Positions 11,920 through 22,473 of a DNA stretch of 64,000 nucleotides are shown one piece after another. Numbering within the stretch: the stretch's first letter is position 1; each line of letters starts with the position of its first letter. The translations under genes were made by a program, and so were the position numbers. Source of the stretch: an uncultured Oxalobacter sp. (GTDB taxonomy: Bacteria > Pseudomonadota > Gammaproteobacteria > Burkholderiales > Burkholderiaceae_D); NCBI GenBank assembly GCA_934277985.1, contig CAKQWF010000004.1:62001-126000 (forward strand), written 5' to 3'. A model generated the notes under the pieces. It saw nothing but the letters and a program-made list of their open reading frames with translations. It did no database searches and was not told the DNA's origin.

Positions 11920-12351
11920 TTATACACCCTCCACAGTAATGCCCATCGACTTGGCCGAACCAGCAATCGTTCTGACGGCAGCTTCCATATCCGCAGCCGT
12001 CAAATCCGGCTTCTTCATGGTCGCAATTTCTTCTGCCTGCGCTCTGGTAATGGAACCGACCTTTTCAGAATTCGGTCTCTGGGAGCCCTTTTCAATACCT
12101 GCAGCCTTCTTGATCAGGAAGGTGGCCGGCGGCGTCTTCATGGCGAACGTGAATGACTTGTCGGCATAAGCGGTAATAACGACCGGAATCGGCATGCCTG
12201 CTTCAAAACCCTGCGTCTGCGCATTGAACGCCTTGCAGAATTCCATGATATTCAGACCGCGCTGACCCAGTGCCGGACCAATCGGAGGAGATGGATTGGC
12301 TTTGCCTGCAGGAACCTGCAGCTTGATAAAGCCTGCGATTTTCTTTGCCAT
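11920..12351 (-). CDS. rplK: Large ribosomal subunit protein uL11
   Basis: L11 binds the GTPase-associated centre of 23S rRNA and takes part in the stringent response. The 143-residue protein begins [20 protein letters not shown] with the proline-rich N-terminus ([13 protein letters not shown]) that is the thiostrepton-contact region. It sits between nusG and rplA, as in most bacteria. Confidence 0.98.
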   Translation of the reverse strand: MAKKIAGFIKLQVPAGKANPSPPIGPALGQRGLNIMEFCKAFNAQTQGFEAGMPIPVVITAYADKSFTFAMKTPPATFLIKKAAGIEKGSQRPNSEKVGSITRAQAEEIATMKKPDLTAADMEAAVRTIAGSAKSMGITVEGV

Positions 12352-12419
12352 TTTCTTTTTCCTATTTATGAGTCATAACGCCCGCACTTGCTGCAGGCTC
12401 CTCTGCCGGATTTGAAAAC

Positions 12420-12439
12420 ATGCGCACCGGCATGCGCAT
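12420..12439 (-). other. Short hairpin at the nusG 3' end
   Basis: ATGCGCA and TGCGCAT pair around a six-base loop at the end of nusG. On the minus strand GTTTTC follows. It could be a weak terminator or a processing site before rplK; the U run is too short to decide. Confidence 0.35.
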
Positions 12440-13026
12440 CAAACTTTTTCGACTTGTCCGAATTCGAGTTCGACCGGCGTCGAACGACCGAAAATAGTCA
12501 CGGAAACCCTCAGACGCGACTTTTCGTAGTTGACTTCCTCGACATTGCCATTGAAATCAGCAAAAGGACCTTCCTTGATGCGAACCAGCTCACCGACTTC
12601 ATAGGACACTTTCGGACGCGGTTTGTCCACACCATCCTGCATTTGCTGCAGCAACTTGTCCATTTCACGCGCAGGGATCGGCGTCGGCTTGTTGGACTTT
12701 CCACCAACAAAGCCCGTGACCTTGCCAGTATCCTTGACCAGATGCCAGGTATCGTCTGTCATTTCCATTTCGATCAGGACATATCCCGGAAAAAACCGGC
12801 GCTCCGTCACTGAACGTTGCCCACTCTTGACCTCGACAACCTCCTCCGTCGGAACCAGTATCTGGCCGAACTTGTCGCTCATACCCATGCGTTCGATTCT
12901 TTCCATCAGAGAACGGCGAACACTTTTTTCCATTCCCGAATAGACATGAACGACATACCAGCGCATCTTGCCCGATGCGCTCGCATTTTTTTCCTTGCCC
13001 GTCTGATCCTGGCTATTTTCACTCAT
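12439..13026 (-). CDS. nusG: Transcription termination/antitermination protein NusG
   Basis: NusG binds RNA polymerase and links it to Rho or to the leading ribosome. The protein has 195 residues. After a polar N-terminal tail of about 20 residues comes the NGN domain ([18 protein letters not shown]) with the [12 protein letters not shown] strand. The C-terminal KOW domain follows ([21 protein letters not shown]). Its ATG shares one base with the secE stop (TAATG), so the two genes are coupled. Confidence 0.98.
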   Translation of the reverse strand: MSENSQDQTGKEKNASASGKMRWYVVHVYSGMEKSVRRSLMERIERMGMSDKFGQILVPTEEVVEVKSGQRSVTERRFFPGYVLIEMEMTDDTWHLVKDTGKVTGFVGGKSNKPTPIPAREMDKLLQQMQDGVDKPRPKVSYEVGELVRIKEGPFADFNGNVEEVNYEKSRLRVSVTIFGRSTPVELEFGQVEKV

Positions 13027-13409
13027 TATCTTTTCCAGCCAAGTAAGAAGTTATAAAGAACAAACTCCAGCACCTTGTCAGCACCCCAGAGGAATATCGC
13101 CATCAGCAAAACAAAACCGAACACGATACCCGTCACACGGATCGCATCGTTACGCGCAGGCCAAACCACCTTCTTGGTTTCACGCACAGACTCTCTGGCA
13201 AACGCGACAAAATTGCGCCCGGAGGAAGAAAACCAGATAAAACCGGCACCAACAACGATACCTGCAATGAGAACACCCACCCTTGCCAGGGAAGGATGGC
13301 CAGCAAGAAAATAAAAACCGAAAATACCTGCCAAAATTGAGGCAACAGCACAGGCAACCTTCACCTTGTCGCCCAAGCCACCCTCGGCTTGCACAGGTTG
13401 GTTAGACAT
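13026..13409 (-). CDS. secE: Preprotein translocase subunit SecE
   Basis: SecE clamps SecY in the Sec protein-export channel. The 127 residues match the E. coli-type SecE with three membrane segments: two near the N-terminus (about residues 15-60) and one at the C-terminus. The conserved amphipathic segment before the last helix is clear ([20 protein letters not shown]). It lies between tRNA-Trp and nusG, its usual position, and overlaps nusG by one base. Confidence 0.97.
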   Translation of the reverse strand: MSNQPVQAEGGLGDKVKVACAVASILAGIFGFYFLAGHPSLARVGVLIAGIVVGAGFIWFSSSGRNFVAFARESVRETKKVVWPARNDAIRVTGIVFGFVLLMAIFLWGADKVLEFVLYNFLLGWKR

Positions 13410-13440
13410 AAAACTCTGCTTTCAGTTATGTAACAACAGG

Positions 13441-13516
13441 TGGCAGGGGAAGAGGGCCTCGAACCCCCGACCTTCGGTTTTGGAGACCGACGCTCTGCCA
13501 ATTGAGCTATTCCCCT
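13441..13516 (-). tRNA. tRNA-Trp (anticodon CCA)
   Basis: The minus strand folds into a cloverleaf with acceptor AGGGGAA/TTCCCCT, a D-arm with GCTCAATTGGCAGAGC, the anticodon loop CTCCAAA (anticodon CCA) and the T-arm GGGGGTTCGAGGCCCTC. The 3' CCA is encoded (76 bases in total). It lies between tuf and secE, a common site for this tRNA in beta- and gammaproteobacteria. Confidence 0.96.
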
Positions 13517-13547
13517 ACTTCTTCAGTCTGACGAAAATCAGTTTGTT

Positions 13548-13570
13548 GACCCCTCACGAACAGAGGGGCC
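13548..13570 (-). other. Hairpin between tuf and tRNA-Trp
   Basis: On the minus strand CCCCTC pairs with GAGGGG around a seven-base loop, between the tuf stop and the tRNA. No U run follows. In a tuf-tRNA-Trp-secE transcript it could separate mRNA from tRNA processing or slow 3' decay of the tuf message. Confidence 0.5.
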
Positions 13571-13585
13571 TGCTATTATATACGA

Positions 13586-14776
13586 TTATTCGAAGATTTT
13601 GGAGACGACGCCAGCACCAACGGTTCTGCCGCCTTCGCGAATCGCGAATCTCAGACCTTCCTCCATCGCAATCGGGCTGATCAGCTTGACGTTGATCGTG
13701 ACGTTGTCGCCCGGCATGACCATTTCCTTGTCTTTCGGCAATTCGATGGCGCCCGTTACGTCCGTCGTACGGAAGTAGAACTGCGGACGGTAGTTGTTGA
13801 AGAATGGGGTGTGACGACCGCCTTCTTCTTTCGACAGTACGTAGACTTCGCCGGAGAACTGGGTGTGCGGTTTGATGGTGCCCGGTTTTGCCAGAACCTG
13901 TCCACGTTCGACTTCTTCACGTTTGGTTCCGCGCAGCAGTACGCCGATGTTGTCGCCTGCCTGCCCCTGATCCAGCAGTTTTCTGAACATTTCCACGCCG
14001 GTGCAGGTGGTCTTGGCGGTTTCGCGGATGCCGACGATTTCGATTTCTTCGCCTACCTTGATGACGCCTCTTTCTACACGACCGGTTACGACGGTACCAC
14101 GACCGGAGATGGAGAATACGTCTTCTACCGGCATCAGGAAGGTGCCGTCAACTGCACGTTCCGGGGTCGGAATGTAGCTGTCGAGTGCGTCGGCCAGTGC
14201 CATGATCGCGACTTCGCCCAGTTCGCCGGTGTCGCCTTCCAGTGCCATTTTGGCGGAACCTTTGATGATCGGAATGTCGTCACCCGGGAATTCGTAGCGG
14301 GACAGCAGTTCGCGTACTTCCATTTCTACCAGTTCCAGCAGTTCTGCGTCGTCGACCATGTCGCACTTGTTCAAAAATACGATGATGTACGGTACGCCGA
14401 CCTGACGGGCCAGCAGGATGTGTTCACGGGTCTGCGGCATCGGACCGTCTGCTGCAGATACGACCAGGATGGCTCCGTCCATCTGGGCTGCACCAGTGAT
14501 CATGTTCTTGATGTAGTCGGCGTGGCCCGGGCAGTCAACGTGGGCATAGTGACGGTTTGCGGTTTCGTATTCTACGTGGGCTGTGTTGATGGTGATGCCA
14601 CGTGCCTTTTCTTCCGGCGCTGCGTCAATCTGGTCGTAGTCCTTGGCTTCACCTCCGAATTTCTTCGACAGTACGGTCGCAATCGCCGCCGTCAGGGTGG
14701 TCTTGCCATGGTCAACGTGACCAATTGTTCCTACGTTTACGTGCGGCTTCGTCCGCTCATACTTGCTCTTTGCCAT
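13586..14776 (-). CDS. tuf: Elongation factor Tu
   Basis: EF-Tu delivers aminoacyl-tRNA to the ribosome. The start is the ATG giving [16 protein letters not shown] (396 residues), preceded by AGGAG; an in-frame ATG two codons upstream lacks that spacing. GTP-binding motifs are intact: GHVDHGKT at residues 19-26, DCPGH, and NKCD. Domains 2 and 3 follow to the C-terminus. The gene stands after three tRNA genes, the tufB arrangement. A second copy often follows fusA, but that region is outside the window. Confidence 0.98.
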   Translation of the reverse strand: MAKSKYERTKPHVNVGTIGHVDHGKTTLTAAIATVLSKKFGGEAKDYDQIDAAPEEKARGITINTAHVEYETANRHYAHVDCPGHADYIKNMITGAAQMDGAILVVSAADGPMPQTREHILLARQVGVPYIIVFLNKCDMVDDAELLELVEMEVRELLSRYEFPGDDIPIIKGSAKMALEGDTGELGEVAIMALADALDSYIPTPERAVDGTFLMPVEDVFSISGRGTVVTGRVERGVIKVGEEIEIVGIRETAKTTCTGVEMFRKLLDQGQAGDNIGVLLRGTKREEVERGQVLAKPGTIKPHTQFSGEVYVLSKEEGGRHTPFFNNYRPQFYFRTTDVTGAIELPKDKEMVMPGDNVTINVKLISPIAMEEGLRFAIREGGRTVGAGVVSKIFE

Positions 14777-14862
14777 TTTCAACTCCTAATCATGAAGAGA
14801 ATACCAAGACCACGCCCATTTCGCGCTGAAAAAACACCCACGTCCTGAAAAAACACAATCTG

Positions 14863-14937
<75 letters not shown>

Positions 14938-14962
14938 CGCAAAACTCACCTACAAAAGAAGA

Positions 14963-15036
14963 TGGAGCGGGCGAAGGGAATCGAACCCTCGTCTTAAGCT
15001 TGGAAGGCTTCGGCTCTACCATTGAGCTACACCCGC
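14963..15036 (-). tRNA. tRNA-Gly (anticodon TCC)
   Basis: The minus strand gives acceptor GCGGGTG paired with CGCCCGC, D-arm AGCTCAATGGTAGAGC, anticodon TCC in the loop CTTCCAA, and T-arm GAGGGTTCGATTCCCTT. The 3' CCA is encoded. It lies between tRNA-Tyr and tRNA-Thr in the same transcript. Confidence 0.96.
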
Positions 15037-15066
15037 ACTCGCTTGACCTTCTTTTGCAGCAATCTT

Positions 15067-15152
15067 TGGTGGAGAGGGCTGGATTCGAACCAGCGTACTC
15101 GTTAGAGGGCAGATTTACAGTCTGCTGCCATTAACCACTCGGCCACCTCTCC
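15067..15152 (-). tRNA. tRNA-Tyr (anticodon GTA)
   Basis: This is an 86-base class II tRNA with a long variable arm. The acceptor is GGAGAGG/CCTCTCC, the anticodon loop is CTGTAAA (GTA), and the T-arm is GCTGGTTCGAATCCAGC, with encoded CCA. It is the first gene of the tRNA-tuf transcript, starting about 14 bases after the -10 box. Confidence 0.96.
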
Positions 15153-15165
15153 GCAGAAACTCCGG

Positions 15166-15194
15166 ATTATGTCAGAAGATCCCAGACAAGTCAA
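15166..15194 (-). promoter_or_regulatory. Sigma-70 promoter of the tRNA-tuf-secE-nusG transcript
   Basis: The minus strand has TTGACT (15189-15194), a 17-base spacer and CATAAT (15166-15171). The expected start lies a few bases before tRNA-Tyr. A second TATAAT on the same strand at 15239-15244 has no good -35 partner. Confidence 0.8.
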
Positions 15195-15386
15195 CGGGAA
15201 AATTCCAGATCAACAATTCTCACCCGGTTTAAAATGAAATTATACGCTATAAATTCCATCTCACACCACCAATGTGCGCATGTTCCGCACAAGTTTCTTG
15301 CGATTAGGCAAAAATACGACAAAACGACAAATGCCTGCCTGTCCTTCGCGCAAATATTCACCGATATTCCATTGCCTTGTCATTCA

Positions 15387-15704
15387 TTACCGATGATGAG
15401 GCGGGCGATGCGGAGGTCCCCTGCGTACCGGCGGCCTGTGTCCGACAAAATGCGGGGCCGGGTGTGACGGCACAATCACGGCCCCCGTCACATACGGATA
15501 CGAATAAACTCCGACAGATGCCGGCACGACTGCACCAGGAACAACCGGTACAGAATACGTGACGACCGGAGGAGGCGCCACAACAGGTACCCCGATATTC
15601 AGGGAAAAATGCGTATTACCCGCGCTGGCAGAGACAGACAAACAAAGCGCACCAGCACCCAGACACACAGCCAGCAATCGAGGGAAAATTTTCTTGCTTT
15701 CCAT
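15387..15704 (-). CDS. Small exported Pro/Val-rich protein of unknown function
   Basis: The ATG at 15704 is preceded by AAGGTGG at good spacing and gives 105 residues; a GTG three codons upstream is less likely. A Sec signal peptide is clear: MESKKIF, then a hydrophobic stretch (LLAVCLGAGALCLSV), then SASAG with likely cleavage after ASA. The mature part is rich in Pro, Val and Tyr, with repeats of VPVV type. It ends in a basic tail rich in Pro, His and Arg. I do not recognise a family. Similar short exported proteins are common in Burkholderiales. It stands alone between the tRNA promoter and a convergent-region gap. Confidence 0.6.
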   Translation of the reverse strand: MESKKIFPRLLAVCLGAGALCLSVSASAGNTHFSLNIGVPVVAPPPVVTYSVPVVPGAVVPASVGVYSYPYVTGAVIVPSHPAPHFVGHRPPVRRGPPHRPPHHR

Positions 15705-15899
15705 TTTGGCCACCTTTCACAGTATCGTTGTTTGCTGTCTTCAACCTTAATCCGTCCCGTAAGACCAAACCAGACAACAACTGTAAAAGATGTAACTTTG
15801 TATTGCTGTATCGCCGCAATTTGTCTGAAAACGCTACCTTTCAGACAAACATGCAGCGATAATAAACGTTATGAACGAACCTTCCGTATCGCATACGCT

Positions 15900-16016
15900 A
15901 TGACACAAGAACAAAAACCCAAGAAAACCGGCTGGATGACGACCTTTTTAAGAGCTCTGGCCATCTTCTTTTTCATCATGAGCATTTATTATTTCGGCAA
16001 GGCATGGCTTTCCTGA
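15900..16016 (+). CDS. Possible 38-residue single-span membrane protein
   Basis: The reading frame MTQEQKPKKTGW... has a basic N-terminal half and one hydrophobic helix (about residues 16-35) ending in YYFGKAWLS. This is typical of small inner-membrane proteins. No ribosome binding site is visible. A ten-codon frame starting at 15871 ends with TGA overlapping this ATG, so translational coupling is possible. The gene sits alone in a 335-base gap between the exported protein and dacB; nothing else is seen there. The function is unknown and the gene may not be real. Confidence 0.35.
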   Translation: MTQEQKPKKTGWMTTFLRALAIFFFIMSIYYFGKAWLS

Positions 16017-16039
16017 TCCGTGAACCGCCATACAGGACC

Positions 16040-17494
16040 TCACCCGTTAGCGTATGCCCAGCTCAACAAGTGATTCATCATTTCGCGAGCACGCCATGCT
16101 TCGGGATGATTGACCAGACACACGACCAGATAACGTTTTCCGCTTTTTGCCAGCACATATCCGGCAACCGCCCTGACATCCTTTATCGCGCCCGTCTTGA
16201 CATGTGCTTTCCCTGCGATTTCATCATCACGCAAGCGTTTGGACATCGTTCCGTCACGGCCGACCAGCGGCAAGGATGCCATCAGCTCCGGCATGACAGG
16301 CGATTGGTAAGCCGCTTTCAAAATTTGCGCCATCGTCAATGGAGTAATTTTTTCCTCACGCGAAAGACCGGAGCCATTTTCGATCGTCAGTTCAGCAACC
16401 GAGATTCCCTTGCCGGAAAGCCAGTTCCGTACCACCTGTGCCCCCTCTCTTTCCGTCACTCCGGCCCCATAGACTGCCTCACCCAGAGACAGCAGTAACT
16501 GCCGTGCCATCACATTATTACTATATTTGTTGACGGCATTCACGATCACACCGAGTTCGGGAGAAACCCATTCCGCAATCAGGCGTGCATCCGCAGGTAC
16601 AGTCCCCTCCGCGAACCGCCCGGAAAATATCCCGCCCGATTCACGCCACAGTCGTAGAAATACACTTTCGAAGTAACGCAAATCACTCATCTGATACGGA
16701 TGAATCGACCATACTTTTTCGCCGCATGACAAGGGATATTCTCCTTCGAAATACGCAACACGGTCGTCGAAATGAACGGCCATCCCGTTTTGCCAGTTAC
16801 CGCATTCCGAACTGCCAGCCACAGGAGGAACAATAGTGATCTGCTCCATTCTCGGCTCCATAAATACCATAACGGTATCACGCACCGCATCCGGTACAAA
16901 ACGCGCATCGACCTTCTTCTCGTTCAGCAGCAACCCGTTCGGCCCGGCGTTATAGGGCTTTAACGGCGCTTCATCAAACGCGGCCGCATCATAATCCCTT
17001 ATCCCGAATACGCTCTTGTCGAGAATGACATCGCCGCGAATCTCATGTATCCCCGAATCCTGTATTTTCCGCACGAACTGCCACAATCCTGTTTGCGAAA
17101 AAGACGGATCACCACTCCCCCTGATATACAAATCGCCGGTCAGAATCCCGTTTTCCAGCACACCCGTCGTATAGGCGCCCGTTTTCCAGACTTTCGACGG
17201 TCCCAGCAATTCCAGCGCAGCATAAGTCGTTACGACTTTCATCGTCGAAGCCGTATGAAATGGCTTGTCGGCATTTAACGAAACAGCAAGCTCGCTCGCC
17301 TCAAGCGGTTCGATAACCATGCCGACAGCTTCTTGAGGCAGTCCTGTCAGCGCGACAGCCTCCTGCAATTCATCAGGCAATTCGTTCGCCATTGCAACAG
17401 CAGCCGACAAGGCTGTCGCCACAAACAGACACATGTTGATCAGCCACTTCTGCAAATCCGCCATCATGATCGCACCGTCATATTCGCCATTCAT
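16040..17494 (-). CDS. dacB: D-alanyl-D-alanine carboxypeptidase/endopeptidase (PBP4 family)
   Basis: This 484-residue protein belongs to the S13 family of low-molecular-weight penicillin-binding proteins, which trim or cut peptidoglycan cross-links in the periplasm. The three catalytic motifs are present: STMK at 83-86, SNN in VNKYSNNVMARQ, and KTG in HVKTGAIKDV. The N-terminus has a signal peptide after about 15 polar residues (WLINMCLFVATALSAAVAMA). In-frame ATGs at 17467 and 17464 would give a more usual signal peptide, so the start is uncertain. It is monocistronic here, convergent with the small ORF at 15900. Confidence 0.93.
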   Translation of the reverse strand: MNGEYDGAIMMADLQKWLINMCLFVATALSAAVAMANELPDELQEAVALTGLPQEAVGMVIEPLEASELAVSLNADKPFHTASTMKVVTTYAALELLGPSKVWKTGAYTTGVLENGILTGDLYIRGSGDPSFSQTGLWQFVRKIQDSGIHEIRGDVILDKSVFGIRDYDAAAFDEAPLKPYNAGPNGLLLNEKKVDARFVPDAVRDTVMVFMEPRMEQITIVPPVAGSSECGNWQNGMAVHFDDRVAYFEGEYPLSCGEKVWSIHPYQMSDLRYFESVFLRLWRESGGIFSGRFAEGTVPADARLIAEWVSPELGVIVNAVNKYSNNVMARQLLLSLGEAVYGAGVTEREGAQVVRNWLSGKGISVAELTIENGSGLSREEKITPLTMAQILKAAYQSPVMPELMASLPLVGRDGTMSKRLRDDEIAGKAHVKTGAIKDVRAVAGYVLAKSGKRYLVVCLVNHPEAWRAREMMNHLLSWAYANG

Positions 17495-17661
17495 TTTTCG
17501 CCCACCCGGTCATAACCCTATTTCACTGGCATACGACACCATGCCATCCACGGCCAGCCGCCAGCGCTTTCACTATTTTCCAACAAAAAACCCGACGGTT
17601 TCCGTCTGTTACAAAAAACTGCCTCGACGCCAGTTGTTTTTTTGAATGGAACAGTTTATAT

Positions 17662-17676
17662 TGAGAATCGTTATCA
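17662..17676 (+). promoter_or_regulatory. Fur box upstream of feoA
   Basis: TGAGAAT-C-GTTATCA matches the 7-1-7 Fur consensus (TGATAAT-N-ATTATCA) at 12 of 14 positions. It lies 50 bases before feoA, so the feo operon is probably repressed by Fur with Fe2+. The fur gene itself is at 24475-24894. Confidence 0.75.
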
Positions 17677-17726
17677 TTCATAGCAACGAATCGAAACCGA
17701 TTCCCGTTTCCGGAAAGTCTCCTTAC

Positions 17727-18023
17727 ATGTCACAACAACCATTCGCCTCGCAGGACACCGGCATCATCAGCAATCTGGCCCAGCTCAGAAAAGGCCAGTC
17801 CGCGACCATTCTCGGACTGGCGGACGATTCGGCTGATAGCATCTTCATGAAATCACGGTTGCAGGAACTTGGTTTCTTGCCTGGCGAACGCATTTATGTC
17901 CACGCCGAGGCTTTTCCGGGACGCGATCCCATGGCCATCCGAATAGGAAATTCCATTTTCGCACTTCGTCGTCAGGAAGCCGCCAACATTTACGTCGTCC
18001 AAAACGGTCATGAATCCGCCTGA
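17727..18023 (+). CDS. feoA: Ferrous iron transport protein A
   Basis: FeoA is a small SH3-like cytoplasmic protein needed for FeoB function. I take the ATG giving MSQQPFASQDTG (98 residues); the open frame extends 27 codons upstream across the Fur box, which cannot all be coding. The FeoA core is visible: LRKGQSATILGL, RLQELGFLPGERIYV and MAIRIGNSIFALRRQEA. Its end overlaps the feoB start by 14 bases, showing an operon with coupling. Confidence 0.93.
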   Translation: MSQQPFASQDTGIISNLAQLRKGQSATILGLADDSADSIFMKSRLQELGFLPGERIYVHAEAFPGRDPMAIRIGNSIFALRRQEAANIYVVQNGHESA

Positions 18024-19905
18024 ACGCGAATCCGGTATCACGCCAGCAAATCCGTCCGTTCATTCCATCGCCCTGGTCGGCAACCCGAACAGCGGAAAAT
18101 CCGCACTTTTCAACCGTCTGACCGGCGCACACCAGAAAGTCGCCAATTATGCCGGCGTCACTGTCGAAAAAAAGGAAGGGGACTTTTTCCTGCCATCCGG
18201 ACAAACTGTGCATGTAACCGATCTGCCCGGTATATACAGCCTGACCCCGCTCACACAGGATGAAGCTGTCACACGGCAAGCCCTGCTCGACAAATCCGGC
18301 GAAACACCGATTGACTTCATCGTTTTCGTCGCTGATGCCACCAACCTCAGGCGCTGCATGAAACTCGTTCTGGATGTCATCGCGCTGGGCCATCCGATGG
18401 TACTTGCGCTGAACATGACAGATCTGGCAAGAAAAAGCGGACAAATCATCGATCTGGATCGTCTGCGCACCGAACTGGGCATACCCGTCATCGAAACCGT
18501 TGCCATCGACACGAACGGTATTGCACCGTTGCTGGACTGGTTGGACCAGGCCATCAATGAGACGAGCCGGACATCGGCTGCACATCATTCCGGATCATCG
18601 CCGGATTCCGGCACGAGTTTTGACGAATCGCGCCGCATACTGGATGCCGTCATTCGTAAAAATGCCGATACCTATACACTGACCCGGAAAATCGATGCCA
18701 TTGTATTGCATCCCGCTTTCGGAATCCCGATATTGCTCGGCATCCTGTTTCTCATGTTCCAGGCCGTCTTCAGCTGGGCAGAGCTACCCATGGAATGGAT
18801 CGAAAACGGCGTCAGCACAACCGGCGATCTCCTTTCAGCACTACTGCCGGAAGGCATCCTGCGCAGCCTGATCGTCGATGGGGTTATCGCAGGTGTCGGA
18901 AGCATCATCGTTTTCCTGCCGCAAATCCTGATACTTTTCTTCTTCATTCTTGTTCTGGAAGAATCCGGCTATCTGCCACGTGCTGCCTTCATGCTTGACA
19001 AACTGATGAGCGGTATCGGCTTGTCAGGACACGCATTCATACCGCTGCTGTCGAGCTTTGCCTGTGCTGTACCGGGCATCATGGCCACACGCACCATCAA
19101 AAACCGCAAGGACAGGATCATTACTATCCTGATCGCACCACTCATGACCTGTTCGGCCAGACTGCCGGTATATTCGCTGATCATCAGCGCCTTCATTCCC
19201 GAACGCAACGTCGGCCCCTTCAATCTTCAGGGACTTGTCCTGTTCACACTGTACGTCAGCGGCATCCTCGCAGCCATCATCGTCGCATGGATACTGAATC
19301 ACCTGATCGGTAAAAACGAATATCAACCGCTTCTGATGGAATTGCCCTCCTATCACATGCCGCGCGTGCGCAACATCGCACTCGGACTTTGGGAACGCGC
19401 CCGCGTTTTCCTCATCCGTGTCAGCACCGTCATATTCGCCACATCGGTTCTGTTATGGGTACTGTCGACCTATCCATCACCGCCGGAAGGAGCGACCGGT
19501 TCCCCCATCCAGTACAGTTTCGCAGGGCAACTGGGGCATTGGCTTGAGTACATCGTCGAGCCTATCGGATTCAACTGGCAAATCGCCGTCGCCCTTATTC
19601 CGGGCATGGCAGCCAGAGAAATCGCCGTCAGCGCACTGGGAACCGTTTATGCCTTGTCCGCAACCGGCGACGATCTTTCCGGCGCCCTGGCCTCTTTCAT
19701 TGCATCAAGCTGGAGTTTGCCGACCGCACTGTCGCTACTGGCCTGGTTTGTCTTTGCTCCGCAATGCTTCGCCACACTCGGCGTTATCCGCCGGGAAACC
19801 AATTCATGGTGGACCATGCTTTTTGCGATGTGCTACCTGTTCGCGCTGGCCTATCTCATATCCTGGGCAACCTACCGGATCAGCAGCCTGATACTCGGAG
19901 TGTGA
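18010..19905 (+). CDS. feoB: Ferrous iron uptake transporter FeoB
   Basis: FeoB is the inner-membrane Fe2+ transporter with an N-terminal G domain. The P-loop GNPNSGKS is at residues 24-31, followed by DLPG (G3) and NMTD (G4). After about residue 230 come the membrane helices with two Gate repeats; GILFLMFQAVFSW and SSFACAVPGIMATRTI are recognisable. The length, 631 residues, is shorter than E. coli FeoB (773). The gene lies between feoA and a small Cys-rich gene in a Fur-controlled operon. Confidence 0.96.
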   Translation: MNPPERESGITPANPSVHSIALVGNPNSGKSALFNRLTGAHQKVANYAGVTVEKKEGDFFLPSGQTVHVTDLPGIYSLTPLTQDEAVTRQALLDKSGETPIDFIVFVADATNLRRCMKLVLDVIALGHPMVLALNMTDLARKSGQIIDLDRLRTELGIPVIETVAIDTNGIAPLLDWLDQAINETSRTSAAHHSGSSPDSGTSFDESRRILDAVIRKNADTYTLTRKIDAIVLHPAFGIPILLGILFLMFQAVFSWAELPMEWIENGVSTTGDLLSALLPEGILRSLIVDGVIAGVGSIIVFLPQILILFFFILVLEESGYLPRAAFMLDKLMSGIGLSGHAFIPLLSSFACAVPGIMATRTIKNRKDRIITILIAPLMTCSARLPVYSLIISAFIPERNVGPFNLQGLVLFTLYVSGILAAIIVAWILNHLIGKNEYQPLLMELPSYHMPRVRNIALGLWERARVFLIRVSTVIFATSVLLWVLSTYPSPPEGATGSPIQYSFAGQLGHWLEYIVEPIGFNWQIAVALIPGMAAREIAVSALGTVYALSATGDDLSGALASFIASSWSLPTALSLLAWFVFAPQCFATLGVIRRETNSWWTMLFAMCYLFALAYLISWATYRISSLILGV

Positions 19906-19906
19906 C

Positions 19907-20170
19907 ATGCAAGAACCGATCGTCTTCATCATTGTCGTCGCAGCATGCTGCATCCTGTATGTACGAGACATTCCCCCACTCTGGAAATACCGCTTCCGGG
20001 AAATACTGTCACGTTTCTTCCTCTTTCTCCATGCCCGTACACTGGCCATGCACATCGCCCCAAAGCGAAAACCGACATCACCATATCCGGCATGTCATGG
20101 CTGTTCCGGTTGTACCACGACTTCCGAAAAACCCCTTCATTTCGTGAAGCCGCCACGCAAACACAACTGA
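19907..20170 (+). CDS. FeoB-associated Cys-rich membrane protein
   Basis: This 87-residue protein starts one base after the feoB stop. It has one N-terminal membrane helix (about residues 5-19) and a C-terminal CHGCSGC motif (cysteines 63, 66, 69). That layout matches the small Cys-rich proteins often encoded after feoB, for which a role as a metal-binding partner or FeoC substitute has been proposed. The stretch between helix and cysteines is longer and more basic than I would expect. Function is inferred from position and motif. Confidence 0.65.
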   Translation: MQEPIVFIIVVAACCILYVRDIPPLWKYRFREILSRFFLFLHARTLAMHIAPKRKPTSPYPACHGCSGCTTTSEKPLHFVKPPRKHN

Positions 20171-20247
20171 ACGGATTCCCACTGAACAGCGACACCATCT
20201 GCGACTTTTATGTTCTGGCGCAAACCGGAAAAAATTTTTTCTTTTAT

Positions 20248-20275
20248 CTTGAAATCTTTCATAAGCGCCCATATA
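20248..20275 (+). promoter_or_regulatory. Sigma-32-like heat-shock promoter of groESL
   Basis: CTTGAAA (20248-20254), a 13-base spacer and CCCATATA (20268-20275) fit the RpoH consensus (CTTGAAA, CCCCATNT). The CIRCE operator starts right after the -10 box. Confidence 0.7.
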
Positions 20276-20276
20276 C

Positions 20277-20303
20277 TTAGCACTCGTTAGCGGAGAGTGC
20301 TAA
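20277..20303 (+). promoter_or_regulatory. CIRCE operator (HrcA-binding site)
   Basis: TTAGCACTC, nine bases, then GAGTGCTAA is a perfect match to the CIRCE inverted repeat. It overlaps the likely groESL transcription start, so HrcA (encoded elsewhere) should repress groESL in the absence of heat stress. Confidence 0.95.
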
Positions 20304-20412
20304 TAACGCTCCCCGGATTGCCCTGCGAAAGGGACAGGAATACAAAGTGGGCCTGACAATTCAGGTTTTATCGTTTACCCATACAACCCATTTGATTGAA
20401 TAAGGAATCGTT

Positions 20413-20703
20413 ATGAAACTTCGTCCTTTGCAAGACCGTATTATCGTCAAACGCGTCGATCAGGAAAAAACCACGGCATCCGGCATCGTCATTCCAGATG
20501 CAGCTGCTGAAAAACCGGATCAAGGCGAAGTACTGGCCGTCGGTAACGGCAAAGTACTGGAAGACGGCAAGGTTCTGCCGCTGGATGTCAAGGTCGGTGA
20601 CATGGTTCTCTTCGGAAAATATTCCGGACAGACCGTCAAGGTCGACGGCGAGGAATTGCTCGTCATGCACGAATCCGATGTCATGGCTATCGTCGAACAG
20701 TAA
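20413..20703 (+). CDS. groES: Co-chaperonin GroES
   Basis: GroES is the heptameric lid of the GroEL folding chamber. The 96-residue sequence begins [18 protein letters not shown] and contains the mobile loop ([18 protein letters not shown]) and the conserved EGEVLAVG-type segment, here [10 protein letters not shown]. An AAGGA site precedes the ATG. It is the first gene of groESL, downstream of CIRCE and a heat-shock promoter. Confidence 0.98.
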   Translation: MKLRPLQDRIIVKRVDQEKTTASGIVIPDAAAEKPDQGEVLAVGNGKVLEDGKVLPLDVKVGDMVLFGKYSGQTVKVDGEELLVMHESDVMAIVEQ

Positions 20704-20755
20704 TTTCAGACCAGCGTCATCAAGGACCTGTCAACGCATACCTGTTTTATATTAG

Positions 20756-22411
<1,656 letters not shown>

Positions 22412-22440
22412 TCTGCCCCACTGCAAATCCTTCAGTCGCG

Positions 22441-22473
22441 AAAACCTGCAAGCTTTTGCTTGCAGGTTTTTTT
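22441..22473. terminator. Bidirectional terminator between groEL and the MarR gene
   Basis: AACCTGCAAGC and GCTTGCAGGTT form an 11-bp perfect stem with a TTTT loop, followed by seven T on the plus strand and TTTT on the minus strand. It serves groESL and probably also the convergent marR-type gene, whose stop codon touches it. Confidence 0.92.

Noticed and set aside
15239..15244. Second TATAAT upstream of the tRNA-tuf operon
   Set aside because: There is no usable -35 hexamer at 16-18 bases, and the promoter at 15166-15194 is better placed.
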